Shown piece after piece: positions 6,664-17,020 of a DNA stretch of 64,000 nucleotides; position 1 is the stretch's first letter; each line of letters opens with the position of its first letter. Made by a program: the position numbers and the translations under genes. This stretch comes from Gracilimonas sp. (GTDB lineage: Bacteria > Bacteroidota > Rhodothermia > Balneolales > Balneolaceae). The stretch spans positions 1-64,000 of the forward strand of contig JAKURD010000010.1 of NCBI GenBank assembly GCA_022450045.1, in the 5' to 3' direction. The notes under the pieces were generated by a model, which saw only the letters and a program-made list of their open reading frames with translations, searched no databases and had not been told where the DNA came from.

Positions 6664-8214
6664 CTAAAGCGGTAAATTATCGTGCTTTTTCTTTGGTACG
6701 GACTCTACTTTGTTTTGGGCTGCTTCCAGCTGTCTGATCAACTTTTCCCGTGTTTCGGATGGAATGATCACATCATCGATAAACCCGCGTGCGGCTGCAA
6801 GGTATGGATGCGCGAAGTTTTCGCTATACTCATCTTCCAGTTCCTTTTGCTTGGCTTCCGGGTTGTCTGCTTTGGCGATCTCTTTACGGAAGATGATTTC
6901 CACAGCTCCTTTTGTCCCCATTACTGCAATCTCAGATGTTGGCCACGCCACGTTATAGTCAGCGCGGATGTGCTTGGAATTCATCACATCGTACGCACCT
7001 CCATAGGCTTTACGGGTGATGACGGTCATCTTAGGTACGGTTGCCTCGCAGAACGCATATAGGAGCTTGGCACCGTGTTTAATGATCCCGTTCCACTCCT
7101 GATCGGTACCTGGCAAAAAGCCGGGCACGTCTTCAAAAACTACCAGTGGAATATTGAAGGCATCACAGAAGCGAACAAAACGGGCTCCTTTCAGCGAGGC
7201 ATCAATGTCCAGAACTCCGGCAAGTGAAAGCGGCTGGTTTGCAACAACACCTACACTGCGGCCACCGATCCGTGCAAAACCTACTACGATGTTATCTGCA
7301 TAATCTTTGTGAACCTCGTAGAAAGAATCTTTATCCATGATTCCGGCAATCACATCGTGAATATCATATGGTTTGTTCGGATTAAGAGGGACAAGGTCCT
7401 CAAGGGCTTTGGCTTTGGCCGAATCGGGCTCTTTGGATTCGATCATCGGTACTTTCTCCTCACAATTCTGAGGAACATATTTCATCAATTCGCGAATATC
7501 ATTCAGGCAAACCGCATCATTGGCACTGGAGAAATGCGAAACTCCCGATTTGGTACTGTGAGTTGAAGCTCCTCCTAACTCTTCGGAAGTCACTTCTTCG
7601 TGTGTTACCGTTTTCACCACATTCGGCCCGGTAACGAACATATAACTGGTGTTTTCCACCATAAAAATGAAATCTGTGAGTGCCGGACTATAAACAGCTC
7701 CACCTGCACAGGGCCCCATCACAGCGGAGATCTGAGGTACCACCCCGGAAGCCATACTGTTTCTCCAGAATACTTCCGCGTACCCTCCAAGGGAAGAAAC
7801 CCCTTCCTGAATTCGGGCTCCTCCTGAGTCATTCAATCCAATAATAGGCACTCCGTTCTTCATGGCAAGATCCATGATCTTACAGATCTTCTCGGCATGA
7901 GTTTCTGAAAGAGAACCTCCAAAAACCGTGAAATCCTGGCTGAATACATACACCGGACGGCCGTGAATCTTTCCTAATCCGGTTACCACTCCATCCCCTA
8001 AGAACTGTTGTTTATCGAGGCCAAAAGCAGAACTTCGGTGGGTTACAAACTTATCGATCTCTTCAAAGGAACCTTTGTCCAGCAATAGATCAATACGCTC
8101 ACGGGCTGTAAGTTTACCTTTTTCGTGTTGCTTTTCGATTCGGGCTTTTCCGCCCCCTTCAAGTGCTTGTTCTCTTAATTTTTCGAGTCGTTCTACTTTT
8201 GGATTGGATGCCAT
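6664..8214 (-). CDS. pccB: acyl-CoA (propionyl-CoA) carboxylase beta subunit
   Basis: This 516-residue carboxyltransferase subunit transfers CO2 from carboxybiotin to propionyl-CoA or a related acyl-CoA, giving methylmalonyl-CoA. Typical motifs are [19 protein letters not shown] near residue 33, [12 protein letters not shown] and [16 protein letters not shown] (N-terminal oxyanion region), [16 protein letters not shown], and [13 protein letters not shown] in the C-terminal half. The length is normal. It lies 13 bp downstream of a hypothetical gene on the same strand, so they probably share a transcript. The biotin-carrying alpha subunit is not in the window. Substrate choice (propionyl rather than acetyl or methylcrotonyl) is inferred from overall resemblance. 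Confidence 0.9.
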   Translation of the reverse strand: MASNPKVERLEKLREQALEGGGKARIEKQHEKGKLTARERIDLLLDKGSFEEIDKFVTHRSSAFGLDKQQFLGDGVVTGLGKIHGRPVYVFSQDFTVFGGSLSETHAEKICKIMDLAMKNGVPIIGLNDSGGARIQEGVSSLGGYAEVFWRNSMASGVVPQISAVMGPCAGGAVYSPALTDFIFMVENTSYMFVTGPNVVKTVTHEEVTSEELGGASTHSTKSGVSHFSSANDAVCLNDIRELMKYVPQNCEEKVPMIESKEPDSAKAKALEDLVPLNPNKPYDIHDVIAGIMDKDSFYEVHKDYADNIVVGFARIGGRSVGVVANQPLSLAGVLDIDASLKGARFVRFCDAFNIPLVVFEDVPGFLPGTDQEWNGIIKHGAKLLYAFCEATVPKMTVITRKAYGGAYDVMNSKHIRADYNVAWPTSEIAVMGTKGAVEIIFRKEIAKADNPEAKQKELEDEYSENFAHPYLAAARGFIDDVIIPSETREKLIRQLEAAQNKVESVPKKKHDNLPL

Positions 8215-8227
8215 AAATAATTAATTA

Positions 8228-9883
8228 TTAAGATTTAAATTCATTAAAGTAAGATTGCAGCTTATCCGTAAAATCTACTGCTGTTTCAGAAAACATATCC
8301 ACATCATTCTCAGAAAATACATTCTTTTCAAGAAAATCAGAGGCTTCGTCCCAGGTACCAAGGGCCTGAATTTTATTCAAAGACTCAGTGTACTTCTTTT
8401 TCTTGCCCCTGAAGATCTCTTTTATAAATAACTTTTCCCTGCCAATCAGAAAATCCTTCAGATCCGGAGTTTCAATTTCTTCATTTTCCGACCCTTCTTC
8501 ATCCATCCGGCTGTCAACCAGCGTTTCTTCATCCATCAGCAGATCATCATCTGAGGACTTCTTGCCGCCCATTAACACATCCATTTGATCAGGCCGTAAA
8601 AATTGTTGCCACATGGGCTCTTCATCATCAGAATCTTCAGCTATCAAGTCTTCATCAGGCTCCTCGACAATAAATTCGTCCATTTCATCCTCTTCGGCTT
8701 CGGAAGCTTTTTTCTCTTTCTCAGCCTTTCTTTTTTCAGCCCTGGCTTTCTTCTCTTCTTCTTCTTTCTGTTTTTCCTTCTCCTGTTCCTCTTTAGAGAG
8801 ATTTTTAAAAGAATTGGCAGCCTGGTCAAGTACCGTTACTAAGTTATGACGAAATTTCTTGATCTCATCGGTCTGTTCTCCTTTTTTGATAGACTTTGAG
8901 ATCTCTTCTGCATCCGGTGCTTCTTCAAATTCCTCAAAGATCGTCTTATCCTTCTGCTCAGATTTAAAAAGCGCGTTGAAAGATTCTTCATCTGTCATCT
9001 GAGGACCGGCCTCATTGTAATCTCCAAAGAAACCATCCAGCAGCCGCTGCTCTTTTTCGTCGATCTGCTCCACCTCTTCGTTGTCAGGCTGATCGAACCG
9101 ATTCTTTTGTGCGAGCAGTTCTTCCTGAAATTGATCTCTGAACTTTTCCTGAAGCTTAACATCCAGCAGATCCGGGTAAGACAAGATCTCAATAAATCGT
9201 TCTTTTGTGATCTCTTCATCAAGCTCGTTAAAAGCTTTTGCGGTCAAGAATAACCCTTTATCTTCAAAAAATAATTGAATGAGCCTGGCATCGATCTTTC
9301 CACCGAACAAGATGAATAAAAGTTCCAGGGCCTGTGCCCATTCCTTTGCCGAATAGGAAGCCACCAGATTTGCATCCAGATTGTGAATAAGCAACTTGCA
9401 GCGCTTTTTTTCAAGTGTTTTAAGCTTCCGTTTTTTCATATAAAGCGGAATTGCTCTTCCAAAATGCTTGTAGATGGTCAGTTTTTCGGTCCGGCTGAGT
9501 AGTTCTTCATAGCCTAACTCATCTTCACCTTTATAAATATAATCCGCCATGTGCTGGCGAGGCTCTAAATACACCTTTACAATATCAGTTATAACCCGAC
9601 TGGTAATGCCGTAAAACTTGTCTTTTGGAATTCTTGAATTTGCAAAGAGCGCTTGCTGAAAGTCTTTCCAGGCATCTATTACCAATTGCTGATCGGTATT
9701 TGCCCAATCCGTTTGATCCAGCTCAAATTCCTTTTTCAGTTTTTCATTTACTTCAATCCGTATCCTTTCCACAATGAATGAAGGAAACCCCGCTGAAAGA
9801 AAGTCTTTCAACGAATAATAAGGCTTGTCGGCTTTCACCGCGCCCATCAGTTTATCGATAATATTTTCTACAGATTGATGCAT
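8228..9883 (-). CDS. large acidic/charged protein of unknown function
   Basis: This 551-residue protein starts at ATG 9883; the 17 codons upstream look non-coding. The N-terminal 250 residues are predicted mostly helical, with no recognised motif. Residues around 370-400 form a very Lys/Glu-rich, probably single-helix or coiled-coil stretch (KEEEEKKARAEKRKAEKEKK). An acidic segment rich in Asp/Glu follows (residues about 400-480), then a helical C-terminus. There is no signal peptide, so it is probably cytoplasmic. It lies immediately upstream of the acyl-CoA carboxylase gene. I do not recognise the family. Confidence 0.7.
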   Translation of the reverse strand: MHQSVENIIDKLMGAVKADKPYYSLKDFLSAGFPSFIVERIRIEVNEKLKKEFELDQTDWANTDQQLVIDAWKDFQQALFANSRIPKDKFYGITSRVITDIVKVYLEPRQHMADYIYKGEDELGYEELLSRTEKLTIYKHFGRAIPLYMKKRKLKTLEKKRCKLLIHNLDANLVASYSAKEWAQALELLFILFGGKIDARLIQLFFEDKGLFLTAKAFNELDEEITKERFIEILSYPDLLDVKLQEKFRDQFQEELLAQKNRFDQPDNEEVEQIDEKEQRLLDGFFGDYNEAGPQMTDEESFNALFKSEQKDKTIFEEFEEAPDAEEISKSIKKGEQTDEIKKFRHNLVTVLDQAANSFKNLSKEEQEKEKQKEEEEKKARAEKRKAEKEKKASEAEEDEMDEFIVEEPDEDLIAEDSDDEEPMWQQFLRPDQMDVLMGGKKSSDDDLLMDEETLVDSRMDEEGSENEEIETPDLKDFLIGREKLFIKEIFRGKKKKYTESLNKIQALGTWDEASDFLEKNVFSENDVDMFSETAVDFTDKLQSYFNEFKS

Positions 9884-10021
9884 GTGGAAATTTAAAATTT
9901 TATTGAAAATAAAGCCTGCTGAGTCGCAATACAATTAAGGATTTAGTAATTCTGTTAAGTTTTCAATATTTATGAAATGAATACGGATTCTTATTAGCCA
10001 TAAACTTGCTACCTTTAGGGC

Positions 10022-10636
10022 ATGATTTCACTTCATGTCCACGATCTGACTAAAAAATTCAATCGCCACACCATCTTTTCTGCGCTTTCTTTTGAGCATG
10101 AAAAAGGAGTGCTTGGTATTTCGGGCGTAAACGGGAGTGGCAAATCTACCCTCATGAGATCACTGGCATTTTTAATACGTCCCAATTCTGGTTCCATTGT
10201 ATGGAAAGAGGATGGACATGTGATGAATCAGGAGCAATTGAAAGCTAACACGGGTTTCGCCGCACCTTACATTAATCTATATTCGGAGCTTTCGGTAATA
10301 GAAAATTTGCGCTTTTTGATAGAGGCAAGTGGAGTTTCAGCTAAAGAAAATACACTTCTGGCGCTGCTTGAACGGGTGCAAATTCCACATCTGAAGGACC
10401 AGCTATTTGGCAGCCTTTCTACCGGACAGCAGCAGCGCGCAAAACTGGCTTCTGCACTGATCCGAGATCCCGGGGTTCTGATGCTGGATGAACCCGGTTC
10501 AAACCTGGACGAAAAAGGCCATGAATTAGTTGCTCAAATTGTAAAACATGCTTCTGAGACAAATAAACTTGTTTTTCTGGCCTCCAATGATCCCAACGAA
10601 ATTGCGCTTTGTGATCAGATTTTAGTCATGGAGTAA
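10022..10636 (+). CDS. ABC transporter ATP-binding protein (CcmA-like size)
   Basis: This 204-residue ATPase has Walker A GVNGSGKST (residues 35-43), signature LSTGQQQR (132-139) and Walker B VLMLDEP (152-158). The length and overall pattern resemble CcmA-type ATPases, but no permease or cytochrome c maturation gene is adjacent. The start is 14 bp after TACCTTTA, a near match to the Bacteroidota -7 element (TAnnTTTG). The mRNA may therefore have almost no leader. The transported substrate is unknown. Confidence 0.85.
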   Translation: MISLHVHDLTKKFNRHTIFSALSFEHEKGVLGISGVNGSGKSTLMRSLAFLIRPNSGSIVWKEDGHVMNQEQLKANTGFAAPYINLYSELSVIENLRFLIEASGVSAKENTLLALLERVQIPHLKDQLFGSLSTGQQQRAKLASALIRDPGVLMLDEPGSNLDEKGHELVAQIVKHASETNKLVFLASNDPNEIALCDQILVME

Positions 10637-10749
10637 TGAGGTATTACTTATTTTCCTGATCTGCTTAATCACTAATCCCTGTGTTACTTGTTCATTCAGA
10701 ATCTTAACTTCAATTTAGATAATCCTAAACTCCAAATTTCTTGATCCAC

Positions 10750-11853
10750 ATGATTTCAGAATACGACCAGCAACTGGCAAACCTTATTCTTGAACACAGC
10801 ACCGAAGTAGAAAAAGGCCAAAATGTAATGGTGCAGCTTATCGGCTTGAATGGTATAGATCTGTTGAGAGCACTTGTTGAGCAGATTCGGGCAAAAGATG
10901 CGCATCCTTTCATTAAGATAGAAGACACTGATATCCAGCGCATATTGATCGAAAATGGAAATGAGGAGTTCTGGAAAAATCAGGCAAATGTTGATCAATT
11001 GCCTTTGATGAAACAGATGGATGCATTTATTGGGATCCGTGCTTCGCAGAATATATACGAGAATTCACAGGCAAGTAAAGAGGCGAACAAAGCGTACTCT
11101 GAGCATTTCCTTCACCCCGTTCATTTTGAAGAGCGCGTCAATAATACCAATTGGTGCATTATGCGTTATCCTTCTCCGGCTTTTGCCATGAATGCTAAAA
11201 TGCCAACTGCTGCCTTTACTAAATTTTATTATAAAGCTTGCCTGGTAGATTATGGTCAGCTTGAAGAGGCCATGAAGCCCCTCGAAAAACGATTACGAGC
11301 CACCGATGAAATCCACCTTAAGGGTAAAGGAACCGATATTAAATTCTCAGTAAAGGGACAGAATTGGGTCCCATGCTTCGGGAAACGGAATATCCCGGAT
11401 GGGGAACTCTTTACCTCTCCGATCATTGATTCCGTTAATGGAGTCATTACATACGCCCCTTCTGTATATCAGGGAAAACCCTTTGAGTTTGTGAAGCTTG
11501 AAGTTGAAGACGGTGTGGTTGTTGACTTTGATTCTTCCAACAATGAAGCACTAAAGGATATTTTAGATACTGATGAAGGAGCCAGCCGCTTCGGAGAGTT
11601 CAGCTTTGGATTGAACCCGGTGATCGGAAGCCCGATGTATGATATTTTGTTTGATGAAAAGATCTACGGATCCAATCATCTTACCCTAGGCAAGGATTAT
11701 GAGGTCGCCCCAAATGGGAATTCCAGTAATATACACTGGGATCTCGTTTGTATAGGGGCTGATGTATACCTGGATGGCGAGTTAGTGCGCAAAGGACGAA
11801 GATTTGTTACAGATGACCTGAAGGGCCTAAATCCCGAAGAGCTTTTAAAATGA
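10750..11853 (+). CDS. M29-family aminopeptidase
   Basis: This 367-residue leucyl-aminopeptidase-T type metallopeptidase (M29) starts at ATG 10750; a TTG three codons earlier is an alternative. The expected metal ligands are present in order: Glu in PDGELFTSP, Glu in SRFGEFSFG, His in SNHLTLGKDYE, and His/Asp in NIHWDLVCIGAD near the C-terminus. It is a cytoplasmic enzyme that removes N-terminal residues from peptides and needs two divalent metal ions. It stands alone, about 110 bp after the ABC ATPase. It ends at a TGA, showing that TGA is a normal stop here. Confidence 0.9.
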   Translation: MISEYDQQLANLILEHSTEVEKGQNVMVQLIGLNGIDLLRALVEQIRAKDAHPFIKIEDTDIQRILIENGNEEFWKNQANVDQLPLMKQMDAFIGIRASQNIYENSQASKEANKAYSEHFLHPVHFEERVNNTNWCIMRYPSPAFAMNAKMPTAAFTKFYYKACLVDYGQLEEAMKPLEKRLRATDEIHLKGKGTDIKFSVKGQNWVPCFGKRNIPDGELFTSPIIDSVNGVITYAPSVYQGKPFEFVKLEVEDGVVVDFDSSNNEALKDILDTDEGASRFGEFSFGLNPVIGSPMYDILFDEKIYGSNHLTLGKDYEVAPNGNSSNIHWDLVCIGADVYLDGELVRKGRRFVTDDLKGLNPEELLK

Positions 11854-11908
11854 GCGGAAGGTCGTTGCCATAGAGGATAAGACTTGTTTAATGAGAGTAT
11901 AAAATGCC

Positions 11909-11936
11909 TTGTTCTTCTCTTTGAAAAGAAGAACAA
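11909..11936. terminator. hairpin after the aminopeptidase gene
   Basis: The perfect 10-bp stem TTGTTCTTCT / AGAAGAACAA has an 8-base loop and lies 56 bp after the stop codon. There is no T-run behind it, so intrinsic termination is uncertain; it may act as an mRNA 3' end. Confidence 0.4.
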
Positions 11937-12006
11937 CAGGAGCTAAACGCGTAATTTGACTTGGCTCTTTGGGATAGCTATCGGGCTTGCCTCACTGATT
12001 CTTAAA

Positions 12007-12174
12007 ACCTGAGTTCTATTAAAAATAGGTTCTGTCATAGGCAAGATGGTCATTTCGTGGCGAATGCCCCTAAATCCTATGATTGGTAAGGAATCGAATA
12101 CGGAAGTAATGGCCACCATTAGATTCCCGTCTCCACGGGAATGATCACTAGCATCCTTTTTTATCTTTTTAACT
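12007..12174 (+). repeat. dispersed repeat family A, copy 1
   Basis: This copy shares with 13873-14017, 23479-23678 and 45855-46049 the core GGTCATTTCG.GGCGAATGCC and an internal hairpin (here TTCCCGTCTCCACGGGAA). Three of the four copies (the exception is 13873-14017) also share GAATACGGAA, ATTAGATTCCC and a T-rich end TTTTTATC.TTTTAACTTA. It runs directly into repeat B. Together with repeat B it fills the gap between the aminopeptidase and the LuxR-type remnant. Confidence 0.8.
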
Positions 12175-12530
12175 TAACGTCAGTTCGATATAATCAATCT
12201 TTGCTAAAGCCTTTGAGGTACGGTCTGACGGCTCCAAGTCCGTCTGACCGGTTGCCTGATTCTAGCACCTGCGTCTTTTCCTTAACCTAATCCAACACCC
12301 TGCGCCTGCACCATCGATCAGATGGGTGATCCATCAGATCGAATCCGGGAATGTCTAATCTGCTTCCCGGTCTGCCGGCTCTAAGCCGTCTGACCGATTG
12401 CTTGATTCGAGTACCTGCGTCTTTTCCTTAGTCTAATCCAACATTCTGTGCTTTTATCATCCATCAGACGGGGTTTCCGTCAGATGAATCTTGCGGCTAT
12501 TCTAACATTCTTTATCTCGAACTCACGTTA
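12175..12530 (+). repeat. MITE-like repeat B with terminal inverted repeats
   Basis: The left end TAACGTCAGTTCGATATAA and right end TTATCTCGAACTCACGTTA (12512-12530) are inverted repeats of each other. Inside are two tandem imperfect units starting at CGGTCTG (12221 and 12368, period 147 bp) with CTGCGTCTTTTCCTTA and CTAATCCAACA in each. The same unit occurs once, inverted, at 23193-23478. No transposase is encoded, so this is a non-autonomous element or structured repeat. Its right end lies inside the reading frame of the LuxR-type remnant. Confidence 0.75.
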
Positions 12531-12880
12531 CTCTGCCAACTTTATATCAACTGAATTGTATGCTGGTATTATGGTGGTACTGTTTACAGGATTTGCGATT
12601 TGGATAAGGGAAAAACTCACCTCAACTGCACCCGAAGAACTCAAGGAAAAACCCTTCAAAAGAAATGAAAGAGCCACGAAAGCGTTGGGAACCAGTGAGA
12701 AGGAACTAAAAGTATTGGAGCAATGGTCAAAAGGCCGTTCAACTCAGGAAATCGCTGATAAATTAACGCTCTCGACCAATAAAGTAAAAAACACTCTTTT
12801 CGTTGTACATAAAAAAAATGGAAGTAGATCTCCGGAGTAAAGCTACCAAAAAGACAAGGTCTCTCAAGTTAGTCCCATAA
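12448..12880 (+). pseudogene. frameshifted membrane-anchored LuxR-type HTH protein
   Basis: From about 12531 the frame encodes a transmembrane segment (ELYAGIMVVLFTGFAIWI), then a LuxR/GerE helix-turn-helix (TSEKELKVLEQWSKGRSTQEIADKLTLSTNKVKN). After LFVVHKK the frame ends early at 12840. A +1 shift at the run of eight A (12811-12818) restores the usual family ending (KKMEVDLRSKATKKTRSLK) up to TAA 12878-12880. The 5' end is replaced by the right terminus of repeat B, so the native start codon and promoter are lost. Both lesions suggest a dead gene. A single-base sequencing error in the A-run is possible, but would not explain the lost 5' end. Confidence 0.65.
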
Positions 12881-12987
12881 CTTACCTCTCCTTCAGGTTT
12901 TTATACTTCCTTTTCCATTAGTAGTGATTTATTTCCAATTTATTCCGTACTTATAATTCATCAAAATCTTACTGTAGTTGTGGGAAT

Positions 12988-13410
12988 ATGAAAAAGCGAG
13001 TAACAGGATTAGGCGGAATCTTTTTTAAAAGTAAAGATCCAAAGGCGTCAAAGGAATGGTATAAGAAACATCTTGGAATAGATAATGGGCAATACGGCGG
13101 AACCTTCGAATGGCGTCATGCAGAGAATCCAAAAAAGAAGGGATTTACGGCATGGAGCGTTTTTGATCAAAAAACTAAATACACCGATCCAAGCACAAAG
13201 GATTTCATGATCAATTACCGGGTTGAAAACCTGGAAGGGTTACTTAAAACCCTGAAAAAGGAAGGAGTGGAAGTAATCGGTGAAATGGAGGTATTCGAAT
13301 ACGGCAAATTCGGCTGGATCATGGACCCTAACGGCATTAAGATCGAGCTTTGGGAGCCCAATGATGAAGAGTATGATAAGATCAAAGGGGAAACAAATTT
13401 GAGTAGTTAA
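12988..13410 (+). CDS. VOC-superfamily (glyoxalase-like) protein
   Basis: This 140-residue protein has the paired beta-alpha-beta-beta-beta architecture of vicinal-oxygen-chelate proteins: LGGIFFKSKDPKASKEWYKKHLGI at the N-terminus and GKFGWIMDPNGIKIELWEP near the C-terminus, the latter with a conserved metal-ligand Glu. The substrate cannot be told from sequence. It is convergent with the next gene and only 18 bp separate them. Confidence 0.8.
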   Translation: MKKRVTGLGGIFFKSKDPKASKEWYKKHLGIDNGQYGGTFEWRHAENPKKKGFTAWSVFDQKTKYTDPSTKDFMINYRVENLEGLLKTLKKEGVEVIGEMEVFEYGKFGWIMDPNGIKIELWEPNDEEYDKIKGETNLSS

Positions 13411-13428
13411 GCCGGCATATGCTATGTT

Positions 13429-13854
13429 TCAACCCAGCAGCTTTTTGATCTCTTGAATCTTGTGATTACGATCTATGGAGTAGATATTACCTTCCTCTTC
13501 AATGTGAGTATAAATATCCAGAGAACGCTGTAACAGCTCTGTCATTTTTTCTGAACGCTTATAACCCTCATCTAAAGTATTTGCGATCGAATAAAACAAA
13601 TCAGCCATCTGCTCCAGGTTTTCCTCATTCATCCCTTCTTTTTGCTCCAGCGTTTGGATCATTTCTTTTGAATTCATTTCTAATAGAGATTCTAAATCCA
13701 ATTCCAGCTGTTCATTTAGCATATTGTTGGTGATCTCAAATACTTGTTGTACCTGCCCGGCTCCCTTGAGGCCCACCACAGCTGCAATCACCTTAGCCAA
13801 TACCTGAGTAAGCTGATGGATTTGCCGCATGATGTAATCATTGCTATTAAGCAT
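13429..13854 (-). CDS. DUF6483-like helical protein
   Basis: This 141-residue, entirely helical, acidic protein has no signal peptide. The N-terminal segment NDYIMRQIHQLTQVLAKVI matches the typical start of DUF6483-type proteins found in Firmicutes and Bacteroidota. No catalytic motif is visible and the function is unknown. It is followed upstream by a copy of repeat A. Confidence 0.6.
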   Translation of the reverse strand: MLNSNDYIMRQIHQLTQVLAKVIAAVVGLKGAGQVQQVFEITNNMLNEQLELDLESLLEMNSKEMIQTLEQKEGMNEENLEQMADLFYSIANTLDEGYKRSEKMTELLQRSLDIYTHIEEEGNIYSIDRNHKIQEIKKLLG

Positions 13855-13872
13855 GAGATTTTTTTAATACGT

Positions 13873-14017
13873 ACCTGAGTTTAATTAAAAAGTAGGTTCT
13901 ATCATAGACAAGATGGTCATTTCGAGGCGAATGCCCGAAATCTACTTGTTTTTACGTATCTATGATTGAATTACCGGCAATACTAAGATCCCTGCCTTCG
14001 CAGGGATGACTTTTTTA
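13873..14017 (+). repeat. dispersed repeat family A, copy 2 (partial)
   Basis: It shares ACCTGAGTT.(T/A)ATTAAAAA and TAGGTTCT.TCATAG.CAAGATGG with copy 1, then the core GGTCATTTCGAGGCGAATGCCCG. It ends in the hairpin ATCCCTGCCTTCGCAGGGAT followed by T6. It lies between the DUF6483-like gene and hemL. Because hemL is on the minus strand, the hairpin plus T-run reads as a terminator only for plus-strand transcription. Confidence 0.7.
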
Positions 14018-14079
14018 GGCATTTTTCAAGCTCAGGTTACGTCTCTGTTAGAAATCGATCAGTCGAAATTTCGGGTCTA

Positions 14080-15375
14080 TTAATCATTCCTGATCTCCGC
14101 GACCGTTTGCTCAAAAGCCGTCAAGGTATTGCTGATATCATCAGAGGAAAGTGCATTGCTCAGGAAAAAAGCCTCAAACGGTGAGGGAGGTAAATGCACG
14201 CCTCGCTTAAGCATTCCGTGGAAGATCTTACCGAATAACTTTTTGTCGGTGCGGTTTGCATCATCGAATGTCTCAATCGGACCTTCACAATAAAACACGC
14301 CCACCATAGACCCTACCCTGTTTATGGTATGAGCAATGTCATTACCGCTGAGAATCTGCCCTATCCCATTGGCCAAAACGGATGCTTTTTTCTCCAACTC
14401 TTTGTACACCTGCGGATTTTCTTTCAGTTTCCTAAGCAATGTAAATCCGGCCGCCATTGCCAGCGGATTCCCGGAAAGTGTTCCCGCCTGATACACCGGG
14501 CCGGCCGGAGCCACATAATCCATGATCTCTCCTTTGCCGCCATAGGCTCCAACAGGCAATCCTGCCCCAATGATCTTGCCATAGGTTACCATATCCGCCG
14601 TTACGCCATAGACTTTCTGGGCGCCCTGGAAATCAACACGAAAGCCGGTCATAACCTCATCAAAAATGAGCACGATATCGTGCTTGTCACAAAGATCACG
14701 AAGTCCCTGTAAAAAACCTTCTTTGGGTGGGATACATCCCATATTCCCGGCAATAGGTTCCAGAATGATGGCGGCCATATCATCTTTGTTGGCTTCCACC
14801 AGTTTCTTCACGGAATCGAGGTTGTTGTACTCGGCATTCAGTGTGTCTTTGGCTGTTCCCTCGGTTACACCTGGACTACTGGGCTCTCCCATGGTTAGTG
14901 CACCACTACCGGCTTCGATCAGGAAGGAATCGCCATGCCCGTGATAATTCCCTTTGAACTTTATGATCTTGTTCTTGCTGGTATAGCCACGAGCTACACG
15001 GATGGCACTCATGGTGGCTTCGGTTCCTGAGTTCACCATACGAACTTTATCCACCCCGGGAACGGAGCTTGTTATGAGCTCTGCCATCTCTACTTCAAGT
15101 CGTGTTGGGGCACCGAAAGAGGTGGAATTCACAGCTGTTTCCTGCACTGCTTTTACTACATCGGGCTCGGCATGGCCTAACAGCATGGGGCCCCACGAAC
15201 TGATGTAATCAATGTAGCGATTACCATCCTCATCCCATAAATACGCACCATTGGCTTTGGTGATAAAGACCGGCGTTCCCCCAACACTGTTAAACGCCCG
15301 AACCGGAGAATTAACCCCGCCGGGAATGACTTTTGATGCTCGTTCGAAAAGGTCTTTGCTGTTTTGGTAATGCAT
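14080..15375 (-). CDS. hemL: glutamate-1-semialdehyde 2,1-aminomutase
   Basis: This 431-residue PLP enzyme turns glutamate-1-semialdehyde into 5-aminolevulinate, the second dedicated step of the C5 haem route. Motifs are VIPGGVNSPVRAF (N-terminus), NSGTEATMSAIRVARGYT, KFKGNYHGHGDSFL, LIFDEVMTGFRV (PLP-ring Asp), and the PLP lysine in TYGKIIGAGLPVGAYGG. The length is normal. It is the last gene of the hem operon, separated from hemB by a copy of repeat C. Confidence 0.97.
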   Translation of the reverse strand: MHYQNSKDLFERASKVIPGGVNSPVRAFNSVGGTPVFITKANGAYLWDEDGNRYIDYISSWGPMLLGHAEPDVVKAVQETAVNSTSFGAPTRLEVEMAELITSSVPGVDKVRMVNSGTEATMSAIRVARGYTSKNKIIKFKGNYHGHGDSFLIEAGSGALTMGEPSSPGVTEGTAKDTLNAEYNNLDSVKKLVEANKDDMAAIILEPIAGNMGCIPPKEGFLQGLRDLCDKHDIVLIFDEVMTGFRVDFQGAQKVYGVTADMVTYGKIIGAGLPVGAYGGKGEIMDYVAPAGPVYQAGTLSGNPLAMAAGFTLLRKLKENPQVYKELEKKASVLANGIGQILSGNDIAHTINRVGSMVGVFYCEGPIETFDDANRTDKKLFGKIFHGMLKRGVHLPPSPFEAFFLSNALSSDDISNTLTAFEQTVAEIRND

Positions 15376-15412
15376 GTTTTGTTCTATTTAAATTTACTAT
15401 TTGTTTTAACCA

Positions 15413-15686
15413 CTCTCCTCTCTTTCCGAAAGCTTTCGGGACAAAGCCAAATCCTGTCTCTCTTTAAAGAGAGATAGTTCATGCCAATTATAATCATTTT
15501 GTACTTTGGCACTTCAATACTAATTGCAAAGCACCTGTGTCCCTTCGGAGGGACAGCAAGAACAGCTCTGCTATTACTTGCAGGGAGGACAGTCTGGGCA
15601 ACTCAAGAAACTCTGTTGCCCTTGGCTTGCACCCTCCGCCAGACTTCACATTCGTTCAGTCCGACACCTCCCTCAAGGAAGGATTT
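15413..15686 (+). repeat. haem-operon intergenic repeat C, copy 1
   Basis: This copy fills the hemB-hemL gap. Landmarks shared with the other copies are the palindrome CCGAAAGCTTTCGG, CTCTCTTTAAAGAGAG, CTGTGTCCCTTCGG, TGCCCTTGGCTTGCACCCTCCGCC, and the end CACCTCCCTCAAGGAAGG followed by T4. The many self-complementary blocks imply a folded RNA on either strand. The plus strand ends in a terminator-like hairpin, opposite to hem transcription. Confidence 0.8.
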
Positions 15687-15694
15687 TCTCTTTA

Positions 15695-16693
<999 letters not shown>

Positions 16694-16716
16694 TTAACAA
16701 TTTATCATACTAACAC

Positions 16717-16937
16717 TATCCTCTCTTCCCGAAAGCTTTCGGGGCAAAGCTAAATCCTGTCTCTCTCCAAAGAGAGATAGGTTCTTGCCAATTATAATCA
16801 TTTTATACTTTGGCACTTCAATACTAATAGCAAAGCACCTGTGTCCCTTTGGGCAACTCAAAAAACTTTGCCCTTGGCTTACACCCTCCGCCTCTTCCGA
16901 TTACTCGGGATCGGCACCTCCCTTGAGGAAGGGTTTT
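16717..16937 (+). repeat. haem-operon intergenic repeat C, copy 2
   Basis: This shorter copy lies in the hemF-hemB gap. It carries the same landmarks (CCCGAAAGCTTTCGGG, CTCTCTCCAAAGAGAG, GCCAATTATAATCATTTT, CTGTGTCCCTTTGGG, CTTACACCCTCCGCC) and the terminal CACCTCCCTTGAGGAAGGGTTTT. The first 120 bp are nearly identical to copy 1. Confidence 0.8.
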
Positions 16938-17020
16938 ATCTACTGGTTTACAGGCTCCGTTTTGCAACCCAGCATTGGGCGAATGCGATAACACCTGGTT
17001 CTCCGAGCCAATGTACAACA

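Noticed and set aside
8600..8849. Plus-strand Ser/Phe-rich frames opposite the charged protein
   Set aside because: They are the antisense of the Lys/Glu-rich stretch and have no independent coding signal.
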